Assembly (NCBI RefSeq): GCF_027595985.1
Contig: NC_073305.1
Coordinates: 23,430,028-23,494,027, forward strand
Length of the DNA stretch: 64,000 nucleotides
Direction: 5' to 3'
Origin: Sorex araneus
Taxonomy: Eukaryota; Chordata; Mammalia; Eulipotyphla; Soricidae
In this document: positions 22,590 through 37,974 of the stretch, in pieces
Position numbering within the stretch: position 1 is the first letter of the stretch
Layout: every line of letters begins with the position of its first letter
Position numbers and translations under genes: made by a program
The notes under the pieces: generated by a model
What the model saw: only the letters and a program-made list of their open reading frames with translations
What the model was told of the DNA's origin: nothing
The model's database searches: none

Positions 22590-23195
22590 AATTCCAAAGA
22601 GGAATTAAAAGAGCCATGCTACGAGTATCATGTCTCACTCAAGTGAGAGAAGGAATCCGGAGTTCTGACCTCCATCGATGGTCAAGAATCAGGGATGCTG
22701 TCTCGTTTGCCAAGGCATCAAATATCAGATGGGTTGGGCATGTAATATGATTCAGAGACGACCGCTAGACTAGAGCTGTTACCGACTGGATTCCACGAGA
22801 CATCAAAAGACCGCATGGGGGCTGGAGTGATAGCATAGCAGGTAGGGCGTTTGCCTTGCACGCGGCCGACCCGGGTTCAAATCCCAGCATCCCATATGGT
22901 CCCCTGAGCACCGCCAGGGGTGATCCTGAGTGCAGAGCCAGGAGTAACCCCTGTGCATCGCCAGGTGTGACCCAAAAACCAAAAAAACAAAAAAACAAAA
23001 GACTGCATGGCCTCCCACCAAGGAGATGGTCAGACTTCTCCATCAAAACCTTGAATGAACGGTTTGAGACTCTTCCTGTTCCTGGAGCGAGCAGATATCA
23101 TTGGGCTACACTAGCATGCGACAGGGACAAATGGAGACGTTATTTGTGCCCGCTCGAACAAATTGAAGATCAATGGAAAGACAAGTGATACAAGT
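22590..23195 (+). mobile_element. Decayed RTE-like LINE, C-terminal coding end
   Basis: After removal of the SINE at 22819-22996, the plus strand reads as the end of a non-LTR reverse transcriptase. First comes REGIRSSDLHRWSRIRDAVS and NIRWVGHVI, then after two stops TRAVTDWIPRDIKRPHG, then RRWSDFSIKTLNERFETL and DKWRRYLCPLEQIEDQW before TGA at 23186-23188. The W-GH-motif, the W-PRD run and the basic PP-RW segment are typical of the C-terminus of RTE-type LINEs. The clade assignment is from memory. It is inactive: 5'-truncated and stop-containing. Its last 50 bp match the tails of the SINEs at 36400, 40168 and 54125-54780. Confidence 0.75.
22819..22996 (+). mobile_element. Shrew tRNA-derived SINE inserted in the RTE-like LINE
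   Basis: Nearly complete plus-strand copy with a CAAAAAAACA-type tail. A 14-bp TSD with one mismatch is at 22805-22818 (AAAAGACCGCATGG) and 22997-23010. Confidence 0.93.
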
Positions 23196-24446
23196 GAATG
23201 TAACTTATCCTTGAACATTCGAGGGAGCTGTCAAATGTTCAGTTATCAAAATGTCTGTATTAATAAAAGTCTAAAGTGGATTCTCCTTTATCTGCAAGGA
23301 GAGAACAGGAATCATGTCCTAATTCATCCCTCTGAATTTAAATAAAATATGCAGGCTTTTAAAACCTCCAGCTTAGCTCAAATGGTCATTTGTGCATTTT
23401 CATTTTGTGTTTTCTTTCCTACTGGCTGCTGCCACTACGTGGATCTACTTTCTCTTTCCCCCTCTCCTCTGTCCTTTGTCTTCTTAGAAGTTGCCAGAAG
23501 GATCCTTTAGCTTTGGATCCAAACAGACAAACAAAACACATTGCTCTAAATACATTCCTTCGAAGGAAAAAAAATATCCCGGGTTTTGTGGCATCAGAAC
23601 TCTGTCCTTTGATTGGAGATAAAAATTAAATGACCATATACATAAGGAAGGTAACAAACATTTCGGTGATATCCATGGTGTACTACACATGTTTATTGAG
23701 GGGAGAAACATTGTAAAGGTCAAAGGCTATTTTTAACTTCTTAAGACAAAACTTCTTTCTGCTGATCACTGCAGGATCAAGGTCCTGAGAAGCAGAAGCT
23801 CTGGAAAGGGCTTTGAAGAAGAGGCTTAAGAGATTGAGTGAAGTGCCAAACAAAACAGTGGGGCTTAGAAGACAACATGGTGGAGGAATTGCAGCCTGAA
23901 GCATCAGAACACAGCTACCATTTGCCAAATGTAAAGTGGTCTGTGTTATTTTTCTGGTCCTGGCAGTCTTAATGGAAAGTCTCTAGAGCATTAGTGCGGA
24001 GAGGGCTTGAAAGTTATTGAGTGTGTCTCGGGGTGGTCAGGCAGTGAGTAGCCTAAGAATCAGAGAATTGGGAAGACTCGATCACCTTGCCATCTCCAGA
24101 GATCCTGTCTACCTCCTGGAAATGATTTATATAATAATCTGTTGACTTGATGCATTAAAGAGGAGACATCATATTATTCAGTAAATAAAAGTCCATTTAC
24201 CATGAAGAGAAAGTGACCACATAAACAGATGCATGGCAAACACCTTGAATACATTTTAGGTCAAGGTTCTTTCTGCAGACTCTGCCTGAGATTTGCTTTC
24301 TCTTAGAAGACCAGGGTCTACAAGACAGATGAACACTCCCTGAAACTCTCTGCTTGCTTCAGGAAGGCAATGGAAACAGAGAAAATTAGAAAATTGTGTG
24401 AAACTATCTTTGTGCCACGGAAATCTCAGCTTAAAAATTACCATGA
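23196..24446. other. THRB intron, unassigned
   Basis: About 1.2 kb without recognised repeats or coding signals. Confidence 0.5.
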
Positions 24447-24634
24447 GGGGCTGGAGTGATAGCACAGCGGGTAGGGCGTTTGTCTTGCACGCAGCCAACC
24501 TGGGTTCGATTCCCAGCATCCCATATGGTCCCCCGAGCACCGCCAGGAGTAATTCCTGAGTGCAGAGCCAGGAGTAACCCCTGAGCATCACCGGGTGTGA
24601 CCCAAAAAGCAAAAAAACAAAACAAAACAAAACA
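24447..24634 (+). mobile_element. Shrew tRNA-derived SINE
   Basis: Full-length plus-strand copy with an (AACAA)n tail. Imperfect TSD: AAAAATTACCATGAG near 24432-24446 and AAAATATTACCTTGAG at 24635-24650. Confidence 0.92.
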
Positions 24635-24650
24635 AAAATATTACCTTGAG

Positions 24651-24905
24651 AGACTGGGACACAGAGAGATTAGGGCAATGCCTCGCATGTTCCTGACCTG
24701 GGTTCTATTCCTGGCATCACGTGGTCTCTTGTGTATCAGTGGGTGCAGCCCTGGAGACCCCCAGCACCGCCAGGTGGCTTGGGTATCCCCAGCAGCACAA
24801 AGCCCGAGCAATATTGCATTCTCATGCCCTGGGACTGAACTGTGAGCCTGACTAGCTGCGAATCACTGGTGGGGTTTGTGGGCGTCCTGAGCACTACTTG
24901 TGAGT
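24651..24905 (+). mobile_element. Old long-type tRNA SINE
   Basis: A diverged, longer SINE: ACCTGGGTTCTATTCCTGGC, GCAGCCCTGGAGACCCCCAG, GGACTGAACTGTGAGCCTGA. Similar layout to 38300-38525 and 55209-55465. Confidence 0.65.
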
Positions 24906-25477
24906 GTCTATCCCCAAATTACTTCGAATATTCCTTCTAGAAATGCAACTTTTTAGTTCAATTTCTTTAAAAAAAAACCAAAGTCCGGACAGGAGGTCAC
25001 CCTCACTCAAATGGGGAGTCTGCAGATAAGTCCCAAGTTTTATTCCTCCTGAAGCACTGAGGGACCTTTTCTCTGGCTGGTGCGTGGGCAGTGCTTCCGG
25101 GTCTCAAGGGCTCCCTGTATTTCCGGGTCATGGGAATTTTTCCAACACAGATGCTTGTGTCATCAAGCCACAAGGAGACAGTCTTTTGGCAAGAGGGAAT
25201 CTTACAGAAGAATGTAGCCACATAGAGTGACATAACATTTTCCATAGTCTGTGGGTCAGGAGCAAACCCCAGGTACTGTACACTCAGTGGAAGAGGATCA
25301 GGGGTTGGATATCAGAAGAGGGAGCTCACCAATCGTCTATCACAGCATAGGAGAGGGTTCCTTATGCTATTCTATCTTATGTTTATGCTTGAGATTTTCC
25401 AGGGTATAAAGAAAACAATTTTTTCTTAAAATCATAACAAAAAACAAACAATTACCATATTTGGGTAGTAGCTTGAG
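24906..25477. other. THRB intron, unassigned
   Basis: No recognised feature. Confidence 0.5.
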
Positions 25478-25640
25478 AGATAGTACAACGGATAAGGCAT
25501 TTAACTTTGCACCTGGCTAACTTGGGTGTGATCCCTGGTACTGCATATGGTCCCCCTAGCACTGCCAGAAATGATCCTTAAGCACAGAGCAAAAAGCAAG
25601 CCCAGAACATTACAGGGTGAGGCCTAAAAAACAACACTCA
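25478..25640 (+). mobile_element. Old tRNA-derived SINE
   Basis: TTGAGAGATAGTACAACGGA, GGGTGTGATCCCTGGTACTG and CATATGGTCCCCCTAGCACT mark a diverged plus-strand copy. Confidence 0.8.
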
Positions 25641-25886
25641 CAACCTACCCCCCTCCCCAATTACCATATCTATTTTTTTTGTAGCAAACACATTTCTAGA
25701 TCAGCTTAAATAAAGTTAACAAGTTAACTCTTGAGTTAATTACAAGTATCAATTCTATAATTTTGTGTGCTTGAAGCTGATATTTATTTTCCTATTCAAT
25801 AAACATGTCTCAAATTCTAAGAAACAGTCGTTGAATTGCCACATGGACAAGCAGACACATCTCTGTTCTTGAGAAAGAAATTATCC

Positions 25887-26063
25887 TGGGGCTGGAGCCA
25901 TAGCACAGCGGGTAGGGCGTTTGCCTTGCACGCGGCCGACCCGGGTTCGAATCCCAGCATCCCATATGGTCCCCTGAGCACCGCCAGGGGTGATTCCTGA
26001 GTGCATGAGCCAGGAGTGACGCCTGTGCATCTCTGGGTGTGACCCAAAAAGGAAAAAAAAAAA
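25887..26063 (+). mobile_element. Shrew tRNA-derived SINE, young-looking
   Basis: Nearly consensus plus-strand copy with a perfect 16-bp TSD GAGAAAGAAATTATCC (25871-25886 and 26064-26079). Confidence 0.95.
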
Positions 26064-26079
26064 GAGAAAGAAATTATCC

Positions 26080-26400
26080 ATCTTTCTCATATGTGGGATA
26101 TAAAGAAACTAAAAGGGAATATTAAATACCCAAAAGCAATAGAAAAGAAGAGCAGGAGAACTGGTCTTCAGTAGGAAGCTTGCCACTGGATTAGGGGTGG
26201 AGGGATAAATTACTGAAGGGAATTTTGTGACAACAGTGGAGGGGAAGTGCCTGCCACAGGGCAGGATCGGGGGTGGAAGGCAAGTGGGTATTGATGAAGG
26301 GACTGGTACTGCAACATTAGTCTGAAGCTCAATAATAAATAATTTTATAACTGTGCAATTTATAGTGATCCAATACAATATTTCAAAATAACAGAAATAG
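26080..26400 (+). mobile_element. Old L1 3' end
   Basis: L1 3'-UTR pattern on plus: CATATGTGGGATATAAAGAA, a G-rich middle, then TTTTATAACTGTGCAATTTATAGTGATCC and an A-rich end. Confidence 0.7.
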
Positions 26401-26435
26401 AAATTGATCAGAGGGAAAGATAAAATTGAGCTGGG

Positions 26436-26603
26436 GGGGCTGGAGTGATAGCACAGCAAGTGAGGCATTTGCCTTGCACGAGGCCAACCCAGGTTCGATT
26501 CCCAGCATCCCATATGGTCCGCTGAGCACTGCCAGGAGTAATTCCTGAGTGCAAAGCCAGGAGTAACCCCTGTGAATCCCGTGTGTGACCCAAAAATTAA
26601 AAA
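26436..26603 (+). mobile_element. Shrew tRNA-derived SINE
   Basis: Plus-strand copy. The TSD, with one mismatch, is AAAATTGAGCTGGG at 26422-26435 and AAAATTGACCTGGG at 26604-26617. Confidence 0.92.
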
Positions 26604-26617
26604 AAAATTGACCTGGG

Positions 26618-26697
26618 GTGTTGGAACATGACTGAACCCCAATTATGAACAACTTTGTAACTGTGTATTTCACTGTGATTCAATTAAAAAAATGAAA
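26618..26697 (+). mobile_element. L1 3' terminus fragment
   Basis: ACAACTTTGTAACTGTGTATTTCACTGTGATTC followed by AATTAAAAAAA is the last 80 bp of an L1. It may be the end of the copy at 26080 or a separate one. Confidence 0.6.
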
Positions 26698-30440
<3,743 letters not shown>

Positions 30441-30463
30441 AAGACAGAGAGAGAGAGGAGAGA

Positions 30464-30542
<79 letters not shown>

Positions 30543-30619
30543 CAGAGACAGAGACAGAGAGACAGGGAGAAGAGAGAGGGAGAGAGAGAAGGAGAGAGAG
30601 AGAGAGAGGAAAGGGAGAG
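30441..30619. repeat. (GA)n microsatellite
   Basis: Purine tract of nearly 180 bp, mostly AG dinucleotides with GGAGA and GACA interruptions. Confidence 0.95.
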
Positions 30620-31027
30620 AAACCTAGAAAGTGCTAAGAAACAAAACAAAAATCTACCCAACAAAGATGACACCCAGAGTGAAAGAAATGAAACCGAAAC
30701 TCATCTCAGACCAGAGAGGGTGGACACCTTTCCACCCCTTCTTTCTAGAGGGCAATTTGGAAACAAACATGGAAAGTTTTCAAAAGTGTATTTTGCTTTG
30801 GCCCTAAAATTCCACTCTTAGGATTTGTCCTTAGCAAAAGTCAGTTAGGGTCATATTACACACACATATTATTTGGGGAAAAAAAGAGAGTAAAGTCGAC
30901 TCTAAAATGTCAGTGTTTATCTTGTGATGTTACCATGAACCACTCCTTAGGCTATATAAATCTTTAGTGACTATGGATTATTTTTGTATCTTTCGAAACA
31001 AATACAAATTAATTTAAAAAAACAAGA
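30620..31027. other. THRB intron, unassigned
   Basis: No recognised feature apart from an A-rich end. Confidence 0.45.
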
Positions 31028-31110
31028 TGGTCAGGGGCTGGGAAGTGACTTAGTGGTAGAGCACTTGCCTTGTATATATGTGAGGGCCTGGGTTCAACTT
31101 CAGTGATACA
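31028..31110 (+). mobile_element. Short tRNA-derived SINE of ID-like form
   Basis: TGACTTAGTGGTAGAGCACT and GGGCCTGGGTTCAACTTCAG give A- and B-box-like blocks. Similar short elements are at 32410, 39514 and 61608. Confidence 0.65.
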
Positions 31111-31122
31111 GAAAAATTAAGG

Positions 31123-31236
31123 GGTTGGAGAGATAGTACAGTGGGAAAGGCACTGGCCCTGCCAGAGGCTGACCCAGGTTTGACCCAAGCACTATAGTCT
31201 CCTGAGCATTGTCCAATAGCCCAAAACTGAAATTAA
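31123..31236 (+). mobile_element. Old tRNA-derived SINE followed by expanded tail
   Basis: GGTTGGAGAGATAGTACAGT, GACCCAGGTTTGACCCAAGC and CCTGAGCATTGTCC. The tail grades into the (GGAA)n repeat at 31237. Confidence 0.78.
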
Positions 31237-31489
31237 AAGAAAGGAAGGAAAGAAGAAAGGAAGAAAGGAAGGAAGGAAGGAAGGAAGGAAGGAAGGAAGG
31301 AAAGGAGGGAGGGAGGGAGGGAGGAAGGAAGGAAGGAAAGAAGGGAGGGAGGGAGGGAGGGAGGAAGGAAGGAAGTAAAGAAGGGAGGGAGGGAAGGAGG
31401 GAGGAAGGAAGGAAGGAAGGAAGGAAGGAAGGAAGGAAGGAAGGAAGGAAGGAAGGAAGGAAGGAAGGAAGGAAGGAAGGAAGGAAGAA
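31237..31489. repeat. (GGAA)n / (GGGA)n microsatellite
   Basis: About 250 bp of GGAA with GGGA blocks, grown from the tail of the SINE at 31123. The long open frames through it are artefacts. GGAA arrays are ETS-factor binding sequence, so binding is possible but unproven here. Confidence 0.93.
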
Positions 31490-31994
31490 AAAAGATGGTC
31501 GGAGACTTAGCTCCAGATCAAATATGGATGCATCCCCATTTCTTCTCTGGGCCTCACCAGCTCTAGCTGGATGGGGTGTGAGCATTTTTCCTGCAAGGCT
31601 GCCAACTGGTACTTCTGCCATTGGGCCCTCAGCACCGTGAGATGGGACCAGGGTGAGGCACACACACTCTTTCTGCAAAAGCTGGGGAGGAGATGGCTCC
31701 CTTCTTATGCTCTTACCAGGGGAGGCTGCAGCAGAGGCCTCCTTCAGTGCCTGTGGTCTGCTCTAACTCTGATTCCCGTTACCTCAATAGCAAAGGTAAA
31801 CATGAGTTGGCAACTGAGGCAGGACAGAGGCCTCCAAGGGCTGCAAACCCAGCCTGGCACTCGGAGAGATTCCATAGTCACTATCCCCAGCTCTGCTTAT
31901 TCTGGAGGACCCAGTAGGGTCTGACTCTCTTTAGGAGATGTCTCTCTGGTTCCATTGGACACTTAAGAGCAATAGATCTAATGAAATTTTCACC
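31490..31994. other. THRB intron, unassigned
   Basis: G+C somewhat higher than its surroundings. No recognised feature. Confidence 0.45.
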
Positions 31995-32153
31995 TGTATT
32001 TATTTATTTTTAATCTTTTTGGTTTTTGAGCCACATTTGGAGGTCCTCAAGGATTACTTCTGGCTCAAGGGACCACATACGTACTGGGACTCTAACCCAG
32101 GCTTGCCACATGCAAGGCAATGCCCTACACACTATGCTATCTCTCTGACTCCT
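31995..32153 (-). mobile_element. Old tRNA-derived SINE
   Basis: TTTTTGAGCCACATTTGGAG, CTAACCCAGGCTTGCCACAT and GCAAGGCAATGCCCTACACA on plus. Confidence 0.8.
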
Positions 32154-32358
32154 GGTGAGCTTTCCAAAGCCACAGTAAATATAATCAATCCCACTGATTC
32201 AAAAAAGGAAGGTTAGAGGCAGGATGGCAACTTAGTAGGTGAAATAACAGCGGTACCAATAGCTAAACTTTATGAGTACTGATGACATAGGTTCCATCCA
32301 AAGAATTTTATGTATTTTATTCTACTTCAATTTCCCAATGGCTCGAAGAGGTAGATAC

Positions 32359-32406
<48 letters not shown>

Positions 32407-32412
32407 GTGTGG
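32359..32412. repeat. (GT)n microsatellite
   Basis: (GT)n with an internal (GC)n interruption near 32391-32399. Confidence 0.95.
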
Positions 32413-32482
32413 TGCTGGAGAGCTAGCTCAGGGTCTCACATATGAAAGGTAGACACTCTACCACTAAGCAACATCCCCAGTT
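32413..32482 (-). mobile_element. Short ID-like SINE
   Basis: CTCAGGGTCTCACATATGAA, then CACTCTACCACTAAGCAACATCCCC on plus. The adjoining (GT)n may have seeded in its surroundings. Confidence 0.6.
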
Positions 32483-33650
<1,168 letters not shown>

Positions 33651-33779
33651 TTATGTGAAGGAGGTGATGAGATCTTTATTGATCATACTTTCTAGATGGC
33701 ATAAAATCTCTACAGAAAGGATGTACTGGTTTTCAGACTGCTTTTTATTTGCCCCTAAAAGTTTAGAAACCTCAAGCAT

Positions 33780-33916
33780 CATGATTTGCAGTGCTGTTAA
33801 CTATAGGGTTTCATGCATACAACATTCCAGCACCAGACCCTCCACCAGTGTCCACTACCTTCCCCCCACCATAAGCCCTCATGCCCAGATTCTTGCTGCG
33901 GTAAACTTCTCACATT
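33780..33916 (-). mobile_element. Old L1 3' UTR fragment
   Basis: CATGCATACAACATTCCAGCACC, CCACCAGTGTCCACTACCTTCC on plus, as in the tail of the L1 at 20737. Confidence 0.72.
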
Positions 33917-34099
33917 GCCTTTTATTTATTTTTATTTAGTCTTTTTGGGCCACACCAGTGATGCTCAAGGCTCACTCCTGGCTCTGCACTCAAGGATCAC
34001 ACTAGGGGGTGGGGGACCATATATGGTGCCAGAGGTCAAACCTGGGTTGGCCGCATGCAAGGCAAGTGCCCTACTGGCTGTACTATTGCTCTGGCCCCT
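33917..34099 (-). mobile_element. tRNA-derived SINE
   Basis: Minus-strand copy with CACACCAGTGATGCTCAAGG, GTCAAACCTGGGTTGGCCGC and TATTGCTCTGGCCCC on plus, followed by a T-rich stretch to 34136. Confidence 0.88.
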
Positions 34100-34240
34100 G
34101 ACACTGTTTTTTTTTTTTTTCTTTTTTTTTTTTTTAACAAACTCTGGTCTTTACATGTTTTAGTATCTGAGCAGAGAGCAGAGGTCATGTCTGAGTCATT
34201 GCTCTGACAGTGCCCAGTGAGAATGTTCACAGGGTGGAGG

Positions 34241-34385
34241 GGAGAGAGAGAGACAGACAGACAGACAGACACAGAGACAGAGAGACAGAGACAGAGACAT
34301 AGTGACAGAGATACATAGAGAGACAGAGAGACCGAGACAGTCAGAGACAGAGTTAGAGACAGGGAGGGAGACAGAGAGAGAAAAA
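34241..34385. repeat. (GACA)n / (GA)n simple repeat
   Basis: Purine-rich imperfect repeat of GAGA, GACA and GAGACA units. Confidence 0.9.
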
Positions 34386-35745
34386 CACCAGGGATTTGTA
34401 TTCTGCATCCTAAAGTTCACAAGGGTGTGGATTATGCTCACAAGGGTCACCAGCATCTGAGGGGTGCCACCCTCTGGTGTCTGTGTGGGATCGGGGAAGG
34501 AGGCATCCTATTAAAAACCACCCTGTGGATTCATGCTGACTTCTGACCAGCTGCAGGGTCTCCAAGTCTGTCTGTTAGAGGGGACCAGGTTGAGGTGGGG
34601 TTTTGGGCAGCCTAGAGGGAATGGAACCGTGCAAACTGGCCTATTTCAGGGTGGAACAGGGGACTCAGAATTGTTCAGTGTCCCAGGGCTTTAACTTGCC
34701 TGAGAACAATTCACAGCCTCGCTGCTGATCAAAAGCTGATGTGAGTGCAAGGGCGCCATTCGGGGACTTGGTTTTCATTCATTTGCTTACTTTGGGGTTG
34801 AGGCAACCACATTTCTGACATAATGCATATTTGGGGCGTGCAGCATCTCAGCCCTTCAGCAGGTCTCAGGATGCAGAAGCAGCCCTGGAGCAGGCGCCTG
34901 GCTCACCCCATGGCCAGGCTCGTGTGCGTAGGCTCCCAGTGTCCACAGGGGTCATCGGCTACTCAGCCTGCATTCACGGACCCCCAGGGTGGATTCCTGT
35001 GGTCGCCCGTGCCTCCTGCCACCACATTCATCTCATCATCCTCTCCTGTTGCTGAGATGACAATGACAACTCTTTGTGCAGTGAGCCTGGTGTGCCTGCC
35101 TCAGGGAGTTGTCACAAAATCCCTTATAAGCAGATGATGAGCAAACAGGAGCTCAGGAGAAGCTCCCGAGGCTGACCTGGATATCCACAGCACTGGGCTA
35201 GGTGCTCTGCATCTTCCTTAGACCCCACACACTTTTAACTAAGAGGACAGTTTTTACTCCCTTTCATACTGCCCCTTATGAAGACTGTAGCCTCTCCAAC
35301 AACAGTTTTCCTGGAACTTGTGGTCAAAGGGATTAGAGGCTCAGGCTCCATGGGAGTCAATTGCCCGGAATCTTGTTGAGCAGAAAAATAAGTTATCTCT
35401 CAGCTGGGAGGGTTCTGAGGGCAGGTGGAAAGGGGCAGGGGCTGTGGGCGCCTTGAGAAGTGCTGAATCCCTCACTGGCAGAGAGGGGAGGGCGCCACCC
35501 GTGATAGGGCTTTGGTCAGACTCTGACATCCCTAGATGTGGGCGCTTCTGGAAGCACAGTGGTTACTTGGGATTATGCATCCCAGACTTTCTGATCCAGT
35601 AGGTCAGGGTAGCCAGGAAACCTGCATTTCTCACACATTCCAGGCCATGGCAATGCGGCTGGAACACACTGGACAGCCTTTAGGATAGCAGTCACCACGT
35701 CAGTTCAGTAACTGTGGCTCTTCCCTCAGCTCCCCTGTTACTGCT

Positions 35746-35789
<44 letters not shown>

Positions 35790-36395
35790 TTATAGAATAT
35801 AAAGCAAAATATGACTCTTTCACTCTCATTGCCAGGGCACTGGGCTCAACAGGAACAGCCTGGACCTTCCAGGGGTGTGGTAAGAGTTGTGGCTACAACC
35901 TACATTACATAATAGACTCTGGCAGCATGAAACCTTTTTTGATTATCCAGTAGGTCCTTCTGTTCATTTTGCATTTTTGTTGTTTGTTGAGTGGAAGGGA
36001 AGAAACCTCACTTCTGTCATGTTTTAATATCAATGATGATGTTCTGGGGCAACTGTCAAACTGTCAGCATGGCAAGCTCATAGAAGGGTACTGTTCTGCT
36101 GACTTTCTGGGTGCAGATGGAACTGATGGGATAAACCACACAAATAGTTTCCTTCTCTCTCTATTTCTCTCTCTCTCTCACAGACTGAGCCAAAGAAAAA
36201 GGGACACTCGCTCCTATTTTGGGCACTGCTAATCCCTAAATACTGGATCTTTTGACAGGTCTTCAAAATTCCTCTTATTCTGAAAATGAGGCTTATCTCA
36301 CTTGCCTTGTTTCTTTTACAACCCTATTATGAACCTAACAAAACAAATGCTGGCTATATATGAAAAGTTGGGATTTCTATGTATAAAACACATGA
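34386..36395. other. THRB intron, unassigned, with one (CT)n tract
   Basis: About 2 kb of unique-looking DNA, G+C-richer at 34560-35160. A (CT)n microsatellite lies at 35749-35790 and a shorter one near 36155-36180. No gene recognised. Confidence 0.5.
35749..35790. repeat. (CT)n microsatellite
   Basis: About 20 CT units. Confidence 0.95.
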
Positions 36396-36399
36396 ACTG

Positions 36400-36642
36400 T
36401 AGCATTGTAGCATTGTTGTCCCATTGTTCATTGATTTGCTCAAGCGGGCGCCAGTAACGTCCATTGTGAGACTTGTTACTGTTTTTGGCATATTGAATAT
36501 GCCACAGGTAGCTTGCCAGGCTATGCAGTGTGGGTGGGATACTCTCAGTAGCTTGCTGGGCTCTCTGAGAGGGATGGAGAATCAAACCCAGGTCAGCTGT
36601 GTGCAGGGTAAACACCCTACCGCTGTGCTATCGCTCTAGTCC
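36400..36642 (-). mobile_element. tRNA-headed SINE with RTE-type 3' tail
   Basis: On the minus strand: tRNA-like head GATAGCACAGCGGTAGGG and CTGGGTTTGATTC, body GCCTGGCAAGCTACCTGTGG and ATATGCCAAAAACAGTAACA, then the tail ATGG.ACGTTACTGGCGCCCGCTTGAG. The tail matches the coding end of the RTE-like LINE near 23140. It ends in short repeats (ACAATGCTACAATGCTAC), not poly(A). Confidence 0.85.
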
Positions 36643-36845
36643 ACATGAACAGATGCACAGAAACATGAGTCTAGATAGGTAAGATGAACATTTCTTAAAA
36701 AAGAAATTAACGTAAAATTATATTAGAATAATAGAATAAAATGTAATAATGAGGTGTTGGCTTAGTTGAGCCTAAACTTTTATTTGAATGCTAATAGAAT
36801 CTGATTATAGTTAGATGATATTTTGTGTCCTTTAAAATCCTGGCA

Positions 36846-37240
36846 TCCACAGCTTGGAAACTGGCCTCACATGCTGGGGGAAAAGGCAGCTCAGATAAAG
36901 AAGGGAACACCAAGTAGAGGATGTCGGGAGGACATATTCAGGTTGGAAGATCTGAGCTGAAAGTAGACTATAGACTGAACATGATGGCCACTCAATACCT
37001 CTATTGCATATTACAACACCCAAAAGGAGAGAGAACAAAGGGGCGTGCCCTGCCGCAGAGGCAAGGTGGGGTGGCGGGGGAGAGGGTGGGGTGATGAGAG
37101 GGATACTGGGATCATTGGTGGAGGTGAATGGGCACTGGTGGAGAAATGCGTAAATGATCACTGTATGAGTAAAATGCAAACACAAAAGTTCATAAGTTTG
37201 TAACTGTACATCACAGTGATTCTTTAATAAAAAATTAAAA
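36846..37240 (+). mobile_element. 5'-truncated L1 3' end
   Basis: Plus-strand L1 3' UTR ending TGTAACTGTACATCACAGTGATTC and AATAAAAAATTAAAA. The 12-bp TSD AAAATCCTGGCA is at 36834-36845 and 37241-37252. Confidence 0.92.
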
Positions 37241-37261
37241 AAAATCCTGGCAGGTGAGAAC

Positions 37262-37880
37262 AGATGACTGATTAAAACACAATGGAATACTATGCAGCTG
37301 TTAGGAAAGATGAAGCCCTGAAGTATGCTTATAAGTGGATGGACATGAAGAGTGTTGTGCTTAGTGAAGTGAGTCAGAAAGAGTGGGGCAAACACAGAAT
37401 GACTGTACTCATTTATGGAATATAAAATAACATAATATGAGTCCAATACCCAAGGATAGTAGACACAAAGGCCAGGAAAATTGCTCCACAGTTGGAAACC
37501 TGCACCATGAGCTGGGGAGAAGGCAGCTGGGATAGAGAAGGTATCACTAAGCCAATGATGGTTGAAGAGATTGCTCGAGATGGGAGATGTGTGCTGAAAG
37601 TAGATAAAGAACTAAACATGATGGCCTCTCAGTAACTGTATTGCAAATCATAGTTCCCAAAAGTGGACAGAGAGTAAGAGGGAAATTGTCTTAGAAGCAG
37701 GGAGAAGGGTGGGATGGGGATGGTGGGAGGGATACTGGGAACATTGTGGTGGAAAATGTACACTGGTGGAGGGATGGGTTTTCAATCATTTCATGATGGG
37801 AACTTGATCATGATAGCTTTGTAACTGTATCTCTCAATGATTAATTAAAAAATTTTATTAAAAAATAAAAATAAAAAAAT
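37262..37880 (+). mobile_element. 5'-truncated L1 3' end with ORF2 C-terminus
   Basis: The plus strand encodes AMEYYAAVRKDEA-like residues near 37285, then the 3' UTR and an A-rich end. It lies only about 10 bp from the previous L1. I found no clean TSD. Confidence 0.88.
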
Positions 37881-37974
37881 ACTGGCAGATTCCTATTGAT
37901 TTTAATTTCCATCCATCCCAAAGAGTACACAGAAATGGCAAACAGGACTAAGAAATCGATGTGTAACACTGCTA

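Noticed and set aside
25887-26063. Functional tRNA gene
   Set aside because: The SINE head has tRNA-like A and B boxes, but the same sequence is dispersed many times with TSDs and A-tails and does not give a full cloverleaf.
31100-31678. 192-residue and 143-residue frames rich in Pro-Ser-Phe-Leu or Lys-Glu-Gly-Arg
   Set aside because: They are translations of the (GGAA)n microsatellite. The same holds for the frames at 30347-30821 in (GA)n and 39256-39576 in (CTTC)n.
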